DNA of 64,000 nt from Lunularia cruciata (GCA_948567375.1 OX419761.1:7194501-7258500); one strand, 5' to 3'. Counted from the stretch's first letter, positions 20,143-32,602 are shown. Numbers and translations are program-made. The notes: a model not told the origin generated them from the sequence alone.

Positions 20143-21054
20143 ATGGCGGCAATACCGGATGTTATCCTTGCAATGTAACAACAAATCGAGCATCTTACTC
20201 AATTGTTGGATGAACGAGACCAGCAACGAGAACAGATAGACATAGAACAGATAGACAGAGCGCTAGTTCAAGATGGAGAAGATTGCATTCAATTTTCAAA
20301 ACCCAAGGTGTTTGAAGGCAAGAATCTTCCAGGCATAGTGGAGAATTTTGTGTTTGACTGTGAACGTTACTTTGAAGCCACCAATCTTCAAGACGAGCGG
20401 AAACAAATTCTCTTGGCTTCTAGCCAGTTGGATGGCGTGGCAAAACTTTGGTGGCGATTCCAAGTAGAAAGAGCTGAACGAAAAATTGTTCCACCGATTT
20501 TGACATGGGCAAAATTCAAGGATGCAATACTTGGTCGATTTTAGACTATAAATGCCACCCGAGCTGCACGAGATCAATTGGTAGAGTTGAGGCAGATTGG
20601 CTCAATGAGAAGCTACATCACACAATTTCAAAATATCATCATGCAAATTCCAGATATCCAAGAAGGTGAAGTTCTGGATCGATTTGTGCGAGGATTGAAG
20701 TCACAAACCAGATTGGAGGTGACCTTGCGAGAGCCACAAAATGTAGAAGAAGCCATGCAATTGGCTGAGCATTTTGATTCCTTAGTTGCGACAACTTGGT
20801 CTTGACCTTGACCTACACAAAACCTACCAGTACCACGAGTGGAAGAACCGGTACCAATGGAGATTGATGCTATCCAACAAAGACCACTTGGCACAGCAGA
20901 TAGAGAAAGATTACAACAAAATGGAGGTTGTTTTTATTGTTGCCAGTTGGGGCATTGTATTGCAGAATGTCCACTCAAGAATGGACGACCTCGACAAGTT
21001 GCCCAAGTAGAGGTTGTGGAGCAGAATGATCAGGGAAACAAGGAATCCCAGTAG
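20143..21054 (+). pseudogene. Element 2 gag (four in-frame stops)
   Basis: Starts MAAIPDVILAM at 20143. It has the gag capsid fold signature (VENFVFDCERYFEATNL, then LWWRFQ, WAKFKDAILGRF, MRSYITQFQNII, FVRGLKSQTRLEV). Near the end is a CX2CX4HX4C zinc knuckle, CFYCCQLGHCIAEC. Stops interrupt it at 20176 (TAA), 20542 (TAG), 20803 (TGA) and 20809 (TGA). All are in one frame, so decay is by point substitution. It ends at TAG 21052-21054, just after a -1 frameshift signal into pol. Confidence 0.9.
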
Positions 21055-21078
21055 GAGATTTCAAGCCGCCTATTGGGA
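21033..21078 (+). promoter_or_regulatory. -1 ribosomal frameshift signal at gag-pol of element 2
   Basis: GGGAAAC at 21033-21039 is in the required phase for a slippery heptamer (G GGA AAC in the gag frame, X XXY YYZ). Six bases later a hairpin starts: TCCCAGTAGG (21046-21055) pairs over ten base pairs, including one G-U, with CCTATTGGGA (21069-21078) around a 13-nt loop. The gag stop (21052-21054) lies inside the 5' arm. After slippage the ribosome enters the pol frame, which is open from here through the protease. The function is inferred from motif, phase and spacing. Confidence 0.78.
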
Positions 21079-21518
21079 GCTTGATTAGTTCCAATAGGAT
21101 TGAAGGCTCGACCTATGTAAGTCTACTTCACTTGCAAGGTATGATATCTAATCGGGGTTGTAGGATTTTTGTTGATTCTGGAAGTTCAAAGAATTGCATG
21201 TCTATGCAAGTAGCAAAGGAATTGGGTATTCCTATCAAGCCAGTGATTGGAAGTAGTTTGATGATGGCGGATGGTAGAAAAGGTTCTACATTCCGCACCT
21301 CACATCCTGTTACCTTCAAGATTGGGAAGGAGTATTTGGAGTGTATGAGGTTTGTAGTGACACCTCTACACTATGATATCATTCTGGATCTACCTTGGCT
21401 TGAACGTCATAAGGTTCAATTCGATTGGACCCGACGTCAAATTCAAGTACAACACCAAGGTAGGAATTTCCGATTAGGTTGTCTGGTACCTTTGAGTAAG
21501 ACACCTAAGAATAGTCAA

Positions 21519-21698
21519 TCCCAAGATGGGAAGTTTGTTGAGAAGGTAGCCATAGAGCAAATCTGGAAGGGAGATGAGTCCCAAGATGGGAAGTTTGCCA
21601 GGAAGGCAACCATGGAGCAAGCTTGGAAGAGAGATGAGTCCCAAGAAGGGAATTTTGTTAATGAAGCAGCCATAGAGCAAGCTTTGGAGGAAGATAAG
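21519..21698 (+). repeat. 60-bp in-frame triplication in the protease-RT linker
   Basis: Three successive 20-residue units begin [18 protein letters not shown] and SQEGNFVNE, with starts at 21519, 21579 and 21639. The units keep the reading frame and differ at several residues, so the duplication predates recent decay. This spacer lies outside the catalytic domains. Confidence 0.85.
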
Positions 21699-23132
21699 TC
21701 TGTATTCGCGGTGTGGATCAAGCTGATTGCACAAGAACAATTTGAGGAGGGCCAAGTGCCACATCAAGCAACGGTTGATCGGATAGTTCAGGAGTTTGCA
21801 GATGTGTTTCCGGATGATCTGCCAAAGGGATTACCCTCTGATCGAGGTATGCCCTTCAAGATCGAGTTATTGCCAGGGAGTACTCCAATGAGTAGACCAA
21901 TCTATCGGCTCTCACCAAAGGAGTTGGAAGAGTTGCGAACAACACTTACAGATTTGTTGGAGAAGGACTTCATACAACATAGTACCTCTCCATGGGGAGC
22001 ACTGGTACTATTTGTTCCAAAGAAGGATGGAGGACTTCATTTCTGTATTGATTACCGTGGGCTCAATAAGCAAACCGTGAAGAATGCATATCCCTTGCCT
22101 TAGATCAATGACCTTCTTGATCAATTAAGTGGAGCACGCTACTTTTCTAAGCTAGATCTTCATAGCGGCTATTGGCAAATTCCTATTGAAGGAGAGGACG
22201 TGCAAAAGACTGCCTTTCGCACAAGGTATGGACCTTTTGAGTGGAGAGTTCTACCTTTCGGACTCACTAATGCTCCAGCAGTCTTCATGGATCAGATGCA
22301 CCGGGTGTTGGAGGGACTATTGGATCAGTCCATGGTAGTGTTCTTAGATGATATCTTAATCTATAGTAGGACAGAGGCAGAACACAAGAATCATGTGCGA
22401 GAAGTCCTAAGATGACTACGACAGTGGAAATTCTACTGCAAGAAGTCAAAGTTTGCTTTTTGGCAGAAGGAGGTTACCTTCTTGGGTCATAAGATCTCAT
22501 CAGAGGGGATCAAGATGGAAGAAGAGAAGATCAAGGCCATTACTGATTGGCCTACCCCGAAGGATGCTACCAAAGTATGAGCATTCAATGGATTGGCCAG
22601 TTTTTAAGGACGGTTCATCCACTATTATGCTCACGTGGCCGCACCATTGACTGACCTCTTGGGAAAGAACTCCAGCTTCCAATGGACCACCAAGCATGAA
22701 GAAGCATTCCAGAAGTTAAAGCATATGGTGTCTTCAAGACCCATTCTTCAACCATATGATCCTCAACTACCTTGTGTGGTTGATTTTGATGCTTCTAACT
22801 TTGCAATTGGAACTGTGTTGCAACAAGAATTTCCAGATGGACTACATCCTATTGCCTTTGTGTCTCGCCGACTAAATACAGCTGAAAGAAATTACTCTGC
22901 TTGAGATCGGGAACAACTTGCAATGGTATATGCCACCAAGGTATGGAGGCATTATCTCTTGGGGAAACAGGTGATCATGCGAACTGATCACAAGCCATTG
23001 TTGCAGACCTTACACCTAGAGCACATGAAGAGTCGACATCATTGATTGGAAGAGCAACTCCAATTGTTCAACATCACACTTGAGTACAAACCAGGTCAGT
23101 TCCATGTCATCCCTGATGCTCTATCACGATGA

Positions 23133-24604
23133 CATGATTGAAGTCTCTTCCTCTCATCGCGGCAGCAATTACAACGGTGTCAATTGATCCCAAGATTCAT
23201 AACGAGTTTTGGTTAGCTCTATAGCAAGATCCCTTCTTCCAAATGGTACATGGTTGGCTCACAACAGGTGACAAGGAGTACAACACCTTCTCCTTCAAGT
23301 AAGGCCTTCTATTTCATGCGGACCGGATCTATGTTCCAGCCAAAGGTGATCTTCGACTTGTGCGCCTTCAAGAAGCCCATGATTTACCCATCGCTGGTCA
23401 CATGGGTGCGGACAAGACCTTGGGCACCCTCCAACATCAATTGTGGTGGCCCAACATGACACGGGATGTTCAAGAATTTGTCCGATCATGTGAGAGTTGC
23501 CAACGTAACAAGGCCAGCAACCAGAAGCCGAGTGGACTCCTTCAACCGCTTGCCGTTCCATCAGCTCGTTGGGAGCATGTGAGCTTGGATCTCATCACAT
23601 CCTTGCCAAAGACAAAACAAGGACACACCGCCATCGTGGTGTTTGTGGATAAGCTTAGTAAGCAAATCCACTTAGCACCAACCTGGGATACCGTGGATGC
23701 TCCAACCTTAGCGCAAATCTACTTTGACAATGTCTTCAAGCATCATGGAATGCCATGCGTACTCATCTCCGACCATGATCCTTGCTTTACTGGGAAGTTT
23801 TGGCAAGCACTCTTTCAGATACTTGGCACCAAGCTTGCTTTGTCCACGGCCTATCATCCTCAAACTGATGGACAAACCAAACGTGCAAATCATACATTGG
23901 AGGATATGTTGTGTGCCTTTGTTAATGTCCACCATACCAATTGGGATGAATGTCTTGCCGCTGCCGAATTTGCCTACAACAATTCCAAACAGGCAAGCAC
24001 CGGATTCTCTCCTTTCTTTCTCAATTTTGGCCAAGATCTGCTTGTTCCAGATTCTCTTCTTGCTCCCCCTCCATCTCAGGTTCCTCATACTTCCACATTC
24101 TTGACCACTATATCCCAATCTCTCCAACAAGCCAAGTCTCACCTCCTTGTTGCTCAAAATCGCCAAAAACAATATGCGGACCACCATCATCGAGATCTCA
24201 CCTTTGAAGTTGGTGATAAAGTCATGCTATCCTCTAGTAACCTCCCTCTCCCACTTGATACCCAAGTTCATAAACTTGCCCCTAATTGGATAGGACCCTT
24301 TGATATTACCCAAATTGTCTCTCCTGTTGCTTATCGTCTTGCCTTGCCTTGTCACATGCGTATCCATCCTGTCTTTCATGTTTCCAAGTTGAAACCCTTT
24401 GCTCCTAACCCCCCTTCCTTTTCCTCTCAAGTTCAACCTCCCCCTCTTCCTATCCCTATCAATGATCATGAGGAGTACGAAGTTGATCGTGTCCTTGCAC
24501 GTCGCCAACATACGGAGTACAAGGTCCTTTGGAAAGGGTATCCCCTTCATGATGCCACCTGGGAACCTCTTTCTCACCTCCATAATGCACATACGGCCAT
24601 CTAG
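23133..24604 (+). pseudogene. Element 2 pol: integrase plus chromodomain (broken)
   Basis: The frame here is shifted by one base relative to the RT part. Stops at 23222 (TAG) and 23300 (TAA) lie in the N-terminal linker; from 23360 the frame is open to 24604. It shows the HHCC zinc module (AHDLPIAGHMG ... SCESCQRNK), the DDE core (DLITSLPKTKQG; LISDHDPCFTG) and AYHPQTDGQTKRANHTLED. In the last motif the catalytic Glu (TERAN in element 1) is Lys, a GAA-to-AAA type change. The GPF module (NWIGPFDITQIV) and a C-terminal chromodomain (EYEVDRVLAR, YKVLWKGYPLHDATWEP) follow. The chromodomain is intact. Confidence 0.92.
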
Positions 24605-24645
24605 GAATTCGATGCTTCACTAGCAATGAGGACGTCACCAACTAG

Positions 24646-24658
24646 CAGCAGGGGAATA
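24646..24658 (+). promoter_or_regulatory. Polypurine tract of element 2
   Basis: GCAGCAGGGGAATA directly precedes the 3' LTR start TGTAAC; the purine-rich AGGGGAA core is the likely plus-strand primer. It is short compared with that of element 1. Confidence 0.7.
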
Positions 24659-25044
24659 TGTAACAATATGGAGTTTAGCGACGAAGTCAGTCAGGCTCAC
24701 GAAGTAGCACATAAGACAAATTAGCGTAGAATATTCTGGAAGCTTGCACCTTAAGTAAGTAGCTTCTAGAAGGAAGCTTCTAGAAGCTTCCTACTAGCTT
24801 AGCTTGCACGCCAAGTAGGCGGCTTCTAGAAGGAAGTTTCTTGAGAAGCCTCCTAGTTAACTTGGCTTGCACTCTAAGAAAGTGGCTTGAGGAAGCTTCT
24901 TGAGAAGCTTCTCAAGGGCCTTGTATGCTACCTATAAATACCAAAGCCAAAGCTCATGCTAGGCATTCGGAGTTTTCCCTCATTCAAGTGTCCCAATGTG
25001 AGTTTCCATTCTCCTATTTCTCTCCTCGGTTTTGGTCTTTTACA
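24659..25044 (+). repeat. 3' LTR of element 2
   Basis: 386 bp, same ends as the 5' LTR. The first heat shock array (GAAtaTTCtgGAA, 24729-24741) and the second (near 24764-24790) are intact, while the third has two substitutions. It is followed directly by TGCTC, the second copy of the target duplication. Confidence 0.95.
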
Positions 25045-25049
25045 TGCTC

Positions 25050-27299
25050 ACTCCTTTAATTCCTTTTGAAGAAGATTACATTTATCTTGGCTATGACTCA
25101 ATCTAGCTAATTTAGGCTAATTAAAGCTTGGTTTAACTCCATAGAAATAACAATTTTTCACCAAGTCACAATACTAAACTAGATACTCCAATAAAGCATA
25201 CATATAACCATGTATGTTATAGACCAAGTTAGGTGGACTTTGATAATAGAGTTGACTTGACCTTGGAATATATTGTAATTATTAGCTAGGATAAGATCAA
25301 AAATTCATAGGGAATATTCTTAGAAGCTTCCAAAAGGTTACATGTGAAGGCTCATTCACTTAAGATTTCTAAGGTAATCTAGATAAGTATAGATATTACT
25401 TAAATACCAAGGCACTTATTATAGTAATTTTGGTGGGTATATAACAAGAAGAAAATACCCATTCTTGATTTAATTTGAGTGTGAAGTTAGTGGAAAGAAT
25501 CTTTGCAAGTATTACCTATATTTGATAAGTAAAAAGTGAGATTTCTACTTGAAAATGCCATATAATATGGTTATTGATCTTTGAGTAACCTCTAACTTCA
25601 AAGTACTCTAAGGTGTGAGTATTAGTGAAAGATTATTTATGTCAAAATTGGTGAAGGTTTTGCATATAAGCCATTTTGGGAGAGTTTAGCATAAGAGAAT
25701 GAATGGGGATTTAGGGAATAAATGAAAGATTTTGGGAGTAAATAAAAGAATTTCTTATGAGTTATTATCCCTAATGATATTTGATATTATCTTGTTCTTC
25801 TTTCTAGCATATGATGCATATACAAATGATCACTAGAGGTATCTATTTAATGAGAGACAAGCTTGGCACTTGTAGTGCACACATTTTCTTTTTATTGATT
25901 TCAATCTTGTTCATAAAGATATGGTCTTGTTTAGGAAGGAAAACTTCTTAGTTGAGTTTTGTTTGGAGTTGTATCTATACATATCATAGTATAAAAGGAA
26001 CAAGTACAAAGCCAAAAGCACTATGAAGGAAGAATGAATAGAATTCAAGACCAAAGGGTGTTTACAGGTGAAGAACTTAAGTATGAAGAATCTTTGGATC
26101 CAAAGATAATACATCAATTGAATGTACCGCCACTTGGTTAAAAAAATATCACCAAAGATAGTTCACATTCAAGGAAGTGCTTTCATGTGTGGAGAGTGAT
26201 GGCTCATTGACTATTTGGCCATTGAAGAATAATTATTGAAACATCTGGCTATAAAACCAAGTGCACATTGACCAATCTCACTTTTCACATATTGACTCAA
26301 TCTTTAATGAAAATGAGCTCAAAGGTTTCAAGTCTTAACATGGCTATGTTGTTCTTTATTGCCTTTGCCTTTGTACCCATGCTATTTCAATAAAAAACAT
26401 AGTCTTTGTCCAAAAACTCATGAGGAAGATCCTTGAAGTCATTCTTTGTAGCTCAATAATTAAGTACCACAATTGCTCCTCTAGTTGGCGGTTAGGTCCT
26501 TCTAACTCCAAATGGCCATCTACTCCAAGTATGTAACATACCCTATGGTGGGCAAAGATTAGGCAGCCGGGGTGCTATTGAGCCCCATCATTAGTAGCTT
26601 GTTTGGAATCTATATCACATAAAGAGTGAAATAGCTATAGGTCAAGTACATCAAGGACATAGCCAATATCCTTGAAGAACCACCATAATGGGAGAAGTCA
26701 AGCATGCAATATGCCATATGCCATCCTATTGAACAACTTTCACACCAACATAGTAGTAGCTCAACAAAAAGAGCCATATAACATATACCACAAGCTTGCA
26801 TCTACATCTATAGTGCCATCAATATTTTGAAGGTAGTATGGTTTACAATTATGCACATGATCCTTCCAAATAACACCATCACATCTTTCCAACATAAGAA
26901 CTCCAAAAGTCAAAACCTCATGCATTCTCAAGATGGCACGACCAATAGTCACATAAAATATTGTTGGTGTAGTCTATTGCATATATATATATATAGTCAC
27001 CTAAATGAAATCATTGGATTGAGTGTCTATAGTTTCCTCTTTGAATAGAAACATAATGTAAGGTACTTCAAGGTTGGGCAACACTAAGTTTGCAAAGGCC
27101 ATTGACATCACCCATATGTCTTTGCTTGTTAAGAATATGCACTCACCTATACATCTGGATCATTCAAGTCCAAAACTATAGTTGCATTATGTCAAATGGC
27201 TGTAAGTAAATCTAGATCTTGTCCATAGAGTAAAAAGTAAGGAGAGAAGGATGCTAAGAAGGCTTACCAGCTGCACCAATAGTCCATGGCCAACCAAGG
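25050..27299. other. AT-rich DNA, no gene seen
   Basis: Continuation of the pre-insertion target region and the decayed 3' side of element 3. Short ORFs only. A (TA)-rich run lies near 26980-27000. No LTR end could be placed. Confidence 0.45.
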
Positions 27300-27329
27300 T
27301 AATTAGAGATCCTAATTTCCCAAGTGGCC

Positions 27330-27880
27330 TCTCTACAAACTATACTTATGCAATCTTCTCTTCACTATCTGAGCCACTCTCTCTACTAAGCCATCTGTCT
27401 TAAGGTTACCTTAGGAGATAGTATAATGATCAATCAAGGCCTTGTCACACAATACTTAAAACATTTCCAAGAACTCTATAATTTGATCAGTCAAAACCTC
27501 AATTGGTGCACCAAAAAGATTAAAAATCCAATTTAAGAACAAGTAAATTGTCTCTTCAATGGACTTGTTAAGAAGTGCCATCAACTCAATCCACTTGGAG
27601 AAGTGCTCCAGCATAACCAAAACATACTTGATGATCTCTCACAATCAATGGTAAAGATCCAACAAAGTCCAAAGTCCAATGGGAACCTAATCTTATGATA
27701 GATAATGTGTATAACTATGGCATTGGAGCATTAAATGATGCTCTAATTTGGTCACAAACCACACATCTTGCAACAAATTACTATACACTAGTCTACTTAC
27801 TATGACACCAATAATGACTTTGGAGTGACTTATATGTATGCTTTACTCCAAAATGTAATGACTCCTCATGAGCATCACTT
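27330..27880 (-). pseudogene. Element 3 integrase core remnant
   Basis: Minus-strand reading gives HFSKWIELMALLNKSIEET, FGAPIEVLTDQIIEFLEMF and KALIDHYTIS, then LKTDGLVERVAQIVKRRLHK after a stop. This matches the rve core with the second aspartate (LTDQ) and the glutamate (VERV, where relatives have AERM). Several stops are present. The order and spacing fit integrase, and nothing here could be active. Confidence 0.75.
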
Positions 27881-28329
27881 ACCATCTATGATCTTTGAGA
27901 TAAAAGTGGTACAAGTCACACTTTACAATCCTCTCATACACAAAGAATATATCTGCATTGAAATCTAAACTGCCTGGCTTACTGAAAAACTTGGTCTCTC
28001 TCTAGCACAAATAGTGCACCCACAACACTAGTGCAAAGATAATCCATCATTAAGATATTCTCATGAATGTCTTGTTGACCTATATCAATATCTCTAACCT
28101 TAAAAACCTCATGCTGTATGTATTGAGAGAGATACTATTAGAGCCTCAAATGATACACATGCATGACTACTTGGTGCTATCTCTTGATCTATTTCACCAT
28201 GACAATGTGCTTTGGTCTGATCTTGCTAGTTGGGACATGGATTTGTAATCAACTCATCTACATCATTGTTCACCATTCTAGGTTTATGAATAATTGTGAA
28301 ATCATACTCTTGTCAAATCAAAGCCAATG

Positions 28330-29480
28330 GTGCAAGCTTCCATGAAAGCTTGTCAAACTCCATCAACCACTTCAATGGTTGATGATAAGTGATAAGAGTG
28401 AAAGGTTTACCAAATAGGTAACATTGGAAATGTGCCTTTGAAATCACCCACACTACTTCCAAGCACTCTCTCTCATATACTTTACCTCCACTAAATTGTT
28501 GGAGTGACTGGCATAGGCCACCAAAAACCCCTTCTCCTCATTATCCTATTGAGTGAGCATTCTTCCTAGCCCCAACATACTCCAATAAACATGAACTTGG
28601 AATGGTTTTCTGTTGATTAATCTTGTGTAAATATGGGCAAATGGCAACCTCTCCTTGAGCTCTATATAAAATCTCTCATGCTCATCTCCTCAACACCACT
28701 CTTGTGTAAGTTTGGTAAGCTTTGTCAAGGCCTTAGAAATGGCATTAAATTATCTAACACGTCAAAGATAGAAATTTTCCATGAATGCTCATATTTTCTC
28801 ACATTTGTAGGGTAAGGATTATGTGCAATAGCTTCCTCCACCTTGGTCTACTAAACACCTAGTTCACCAAGGTAGATAGTGTGACCCAAATACTCAACTT
28901 CCTCATAGAAGAACACACACTTCCCAATATATAATTTGAATCCATGACATCTCAATCTCTCAAACACCTCCAACAAATGTCTCTCATGCTCATCCACAAC
29001 AGTGCTATAGACCAAAATGTCATCAATATAGCACCAAGCAAAATCCAATCCTGCTAGAATCCTACCCATGATCCTCAAGAACTCAATAAGAGTACTCTTT
29101 AATCCAAATGATAAGAATCTCCACTAATACAATACATCCTTGCTCTGAGGATCAATAGCCCAAAATGCTATATTGGACTTGTTCTACTCCTTGAATGGCA
29201 ATTAAAGATATATGCTCAAAAATCCAAAGTACTAAAGACCTTTGCATGCTCAGTTGTATCAAAGGTCTCCTCCGATGTAGGCATAGTATATCAATTAGCC
29301 TTAGTTTGTTGGTTGATTGGATGGTAATCTCCACACATCTACCTATTTGTGTAATTGCTATGCATATCCTTCTTGGCTAGCATCACTATAGATAAAGCAT
29401 AACTCTATGTGAAGTCTTCACCTAACCAATCTTAAAAAGGTCTCTACTCCGGCTTTGAATCAATGCTCTCTTCATAGTAT
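28330..29480 (-). pseudogene. Element 3 reverse transcriptase / RNase H remnant
   Basis: A 75-codon open piece (29078-28851) reads RIMGRILAGLDFAWCYIDDI, LVYSTVVDEHERHLLEVF and KLYIGKCVFFYEEVEYLGHT, i.e. the RT catalytic YIDD box and thumb. Upstream fragments include FWAIDPQSKDVLY and WRFLSFGLKSTLIEF. Downstream, VEEAIAHNPYPTNVRKY is the RT-RNase H connection. Stops and missense changes are frequent. Confidence 0.8.
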
Positions 29481-32400
29481 TATATTTATAAGGATGTCAA
29501 AAGTTGTTGTAACACTAGTCCATTGAATCCAAATACAAAGTCCTTTCAAAGCACCTTTTAGAGAAAATATTTCATATTGAAGATAAAATATCTTGTGTAG
29601 CTCCTCAAGAACCTCCACACTTGTAAGCTTGGGTCCAATGTTTGGCTTCCAAGTATCCTTTGTAATTAATGTAGGAGTGGAAGACACACTAACTAGCTGC
29701 TACATTGGACCCTTAGGAGTAGTAATGTCATGCCTCCAACCTGAGAGAAAAAAACTCCCTCTACTTTGGTTGCAAGCTCTACATGTCCTCTAGTTGCATC
29801 CCAAGTAGACCAAGGGTGTAACCCACATAGACCACACTCATTTAGATGTACCCAAAGTAGACTATTCTCAATAGTAGCAACTAATTGTGTCCTAAGAATA
29901 CCATACACACTTGGTTCATCTCCTCCAACATGTGCTTGAATTGTCTTGATAAGCACAAAGCTCACAAGTGTCCAAGTGGGGATGCCTATTGAGTGCATCT
30001 TATGCTGCTTAACTAATCAAAGGCTCACAGTCTAGGTCAAACAATTCAAGTCCATGGCCTAACCTAACAAATGATGCTTGGATTCCTCTGACACTACAAA
30101 AATGAAAATAATATTGGTATAGAAACTCATTGTGTGCTCAATCTCATTGGTATTAGTCTCTACTAATTTTTATAACTGTGAGTCCCAAACAAGTTCAAGA
30201 CCTCCCAAAAAGCATATGAGTTTAGGAAACTCGTGAGTGTGGGTAAAGCAACTTTGGACTACCCAACAAGGTTCACCATTATCATAAGTGATCTATCAAC
30301 CACTACCATTGTTTGAGATTGACACCCAACATAAAATATCATTGCTAATAAGATGTGCTTGTCATTGAATCACACCATAGGCATGTTGTAAAAACTCTCT
30401 AGGTAAGTGTTTTTTCCACCTACAACAAAGACAATTAGCCAGTGATCCAACTTTGGCTGCATCTAACAATATGGTAGTTCTCATCCAAGAATAGACTTGA
30501 TGTGTACTTGCCACCACTTGTGTGCAAGAATCAGCCATCAAAGGGAGGTCTCAAAAAATGTAGGCTTGAGAAATAGCCTAATGAACCTAGAGATGTACAA
30601 TAAGTAATATCTCCCAAAACACACCAGATTGAAGATCTTATAGACCATGACTTTAGCTAAAATTAGTATGTCCTTGACATGGCCATCCTAAAAATACCAA
30701 ATGAATAAGACCATAGATCTTGCATCCCTATTAAGGAAATGGCTATTGGTAGGATCTTTTAGTAACCCTTAATTGATGATATTGATAGGAACTTTGCATA
30801 CCAATAGGCAAAGTTTACCACATGATGTAGAGAGACTTGTCAAGCAATCTCATCTCTCTCTCCACATACAAGTACCTTTAAACCCATTTGCTTCTCTTTA
30901 GTACCGCAACTAGTCCAATGTTCATCTCACCAAACAACTCCAATATGCCTATTGTTGGTGTTTGGTGTTTGGTTTTTATCAGATACTGCCAAGAAATAGG
31001 TGTGATATCCAAAAGTGACAAGGTAATAGATTCCAAAAGCTCATCCTTAAATTGGTCTCCTGGTGGTATGAAGGTTCCACTCTAAGCTTGTTGCACCAAT
31101 TGATCCGTATGTTGCTGCAATGGCTCCTCAAAACTTCATAATGGAACATGAAAGATGAATGGAACAACCCCACTTTTACTCCAAATCCAAGTGATCTCCT
31201 CTAGTATTGGAGTATTTAACATATGGGCGTTCTCCTCCAGTAACCAAACCACTAAAATTTGAGATTGATGCCATGGTCCTTGATTATAGTGAGCCAAGAA
31301 TACAATTACTAAAGCACACCACTAGGCAACATACATGTTACTCACCTTACTACCAACTTGGCATATAAGAAGTTATCTCCTCCCAATAGTCTATGTTGAA
31401 ATCCATGGGATTTACCAACTAGCTACCAACTACCATGAGATTCCACCAACTAGCACATCATATGACTTTGCTACTATCATAATGGCCTAAGCTCTCACTA
31501 CATAGCTATTAATAAGATGATTGGGCTATATCTAAACAATAAGCTCTCCATATGTGATGTATTGTGTAGAACCACTCCTTGAGATATCTACATTTGAAAT
31601 AGACACCTCTCCACATCGGTCTTCCATAGGCCATGATTGACAACTACAACCTTCTCCAATATAAGGAGATATGCACTAGAGTTTAATAAGACACTTTGTG
31701 TTGCATATACCTTCCTTGAAGGTCTCACAAAATAGAAAATCCTACTCTGGTTATCCAATAGAATAAGTGTTTAGGAGTGAAGTGAGCTCGCTCAAATGCA
31801 GGTCTAGTTCTTCCAACCAACAACTTTTTCATGCCATAAGCTATTGGTAGTTGAACGAATCTTATACTCTTTAACCAAGTCAACCACCTTTGGTCTTGAA
31901 GCAAGAAACACATCATGCCTACTCTCACAAATTGTGGTAACTAACCAAAACATTAGAGCTGGATCAACTTTGAATGTAAACATATCATTGGTTGAGAACA
32001 AAGGGGAAGGCAAAATCAATTGAGCTGCCCTTAACATCATGTTAGACTCAATTTTTGTAGTAGTAGATGATTGACCAATCTTTGCTCCATCATGTACTCC
32101 ATCACCACCTATTACACTTACAATAGGATGTCATTTGCAATGCCTTAATGAGTGTGAAAGATTAGGGACATCTGACTTGTCTACTAGCTTCTACTCTTTG
32201 TGTGTCCAACTCCATTGATGCATGTCTAGGCTCTAGAGTTGGTATTGCACTCCACTTAGTACAGGAGATGCACCTACTTATCATGCTCCACACATAAATT
32301 CTAGAACATATTTATCACCAATATAAGAGGTGGAGCATTAGTGCCTAAATCTAATCTCCTCTAAGCTATAGCCATGCTAACCAATCTCTACTCCAATTTC

Positions 32401-32560
32401 TCAATCCAAGTAGCCATGGTTGTATCAAAAGCAAGGGTAGGCTCCTACCAGATATAGGTCCCCTATTGCCACCCGTAAAACCTTGTCTTCCATGCCTTGG
32501 AACTCCTCTACCATCTACCATAACAACCTTAACACTCTAAAACTTTGGGTGGAGGTCAAA

Positions 32561-32602
32561 GCATTTATCATTAGTATGACCAAATCTATGGCAATAGTCA
32601 CA
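32561..32602 (-). pseudogene. Element 3 gag zinc knuckle remnant
   Basis: On the minus strand CDYCHRFGHTNDKC gives a perfect CX2CX4HX4C zinc knuckle, followed by FDLHPK. The flanking reading frame is short and interrupted. This knuckle supports a gag region for element 3 about 3 kb upstream of its RT. Confidence 0.7.

Larger units (their letters stand above)
21033..23132 (+). pseudogene. Element 2 pol: protease, RT, RNase H (broken)
   Basis: Entered by -1 shift from gag. The protease has [13 protein letters not shown] (D-S-G active site) and [16 protein letters not shown] linker with a 60-bp triplicated segment follows. RT motifs are [45 protein letters not shown] and [10 protein letters not shown]. 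RNase H has VVDFDASNFAIGTVLQQ, then DREQLAMVY, TDHKPLL and PDALSR. In-frame stops are at 22101, 22413, 22578, 22605, 22902, 23043 and 23130; the 22413, 22578 and 23130 TGA contexts fit lost arginine CGA codons. After 23130 the frame shifts by one base into the integrase. Confidence 0.92.
19486..25044 (+). mobile_element. Element 2: complete Ty3/gypsy chromovirus, coding-defective
   Basis: Two 386-bp LTRs (TGTAAC...TTTTACA) flank PBS, pre-gag, gag, protease, RT, RNase H, integrase, chromodomain and PPT. TGCTC at 19481-19485 and at 25045-25049 is a perfect 5-bp target duplication, so the element sits where it inserted. By direct comparison the LTRs differ at 7 of 386 positions, which makes it relatively young. 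Even so gag has 4 in-frame stops, pol has about 9 plus one frameshift, and the integrase has lost its catalytic glutamate. It cannot be autonomous, but its LTR promoter looks intact. Confidence 0.95.

Noticed and set aside
21046-21083. H-type pseudoknot at the frameshift site (CAAGC in the loop pairing with GCTTG at 21079-21083)
   Set aside because: The connector after stem 1 would be 0 nt, too short to span a 10-bp stem, so only the simple hairpin is claimed.
23708-24190. Minus-strand ORF of 160 codons
   Set aside because: Antisense shadow of the integrase of element 2.
20143-24604. Stop codon readthrough or recoding as an explanation for the many stops in element 2
   Set aside because: Stops of all three types are scattered through catalytic motifs, and a frameshift and a lost catalytic residue are also present, so simple decay is the better explanation.
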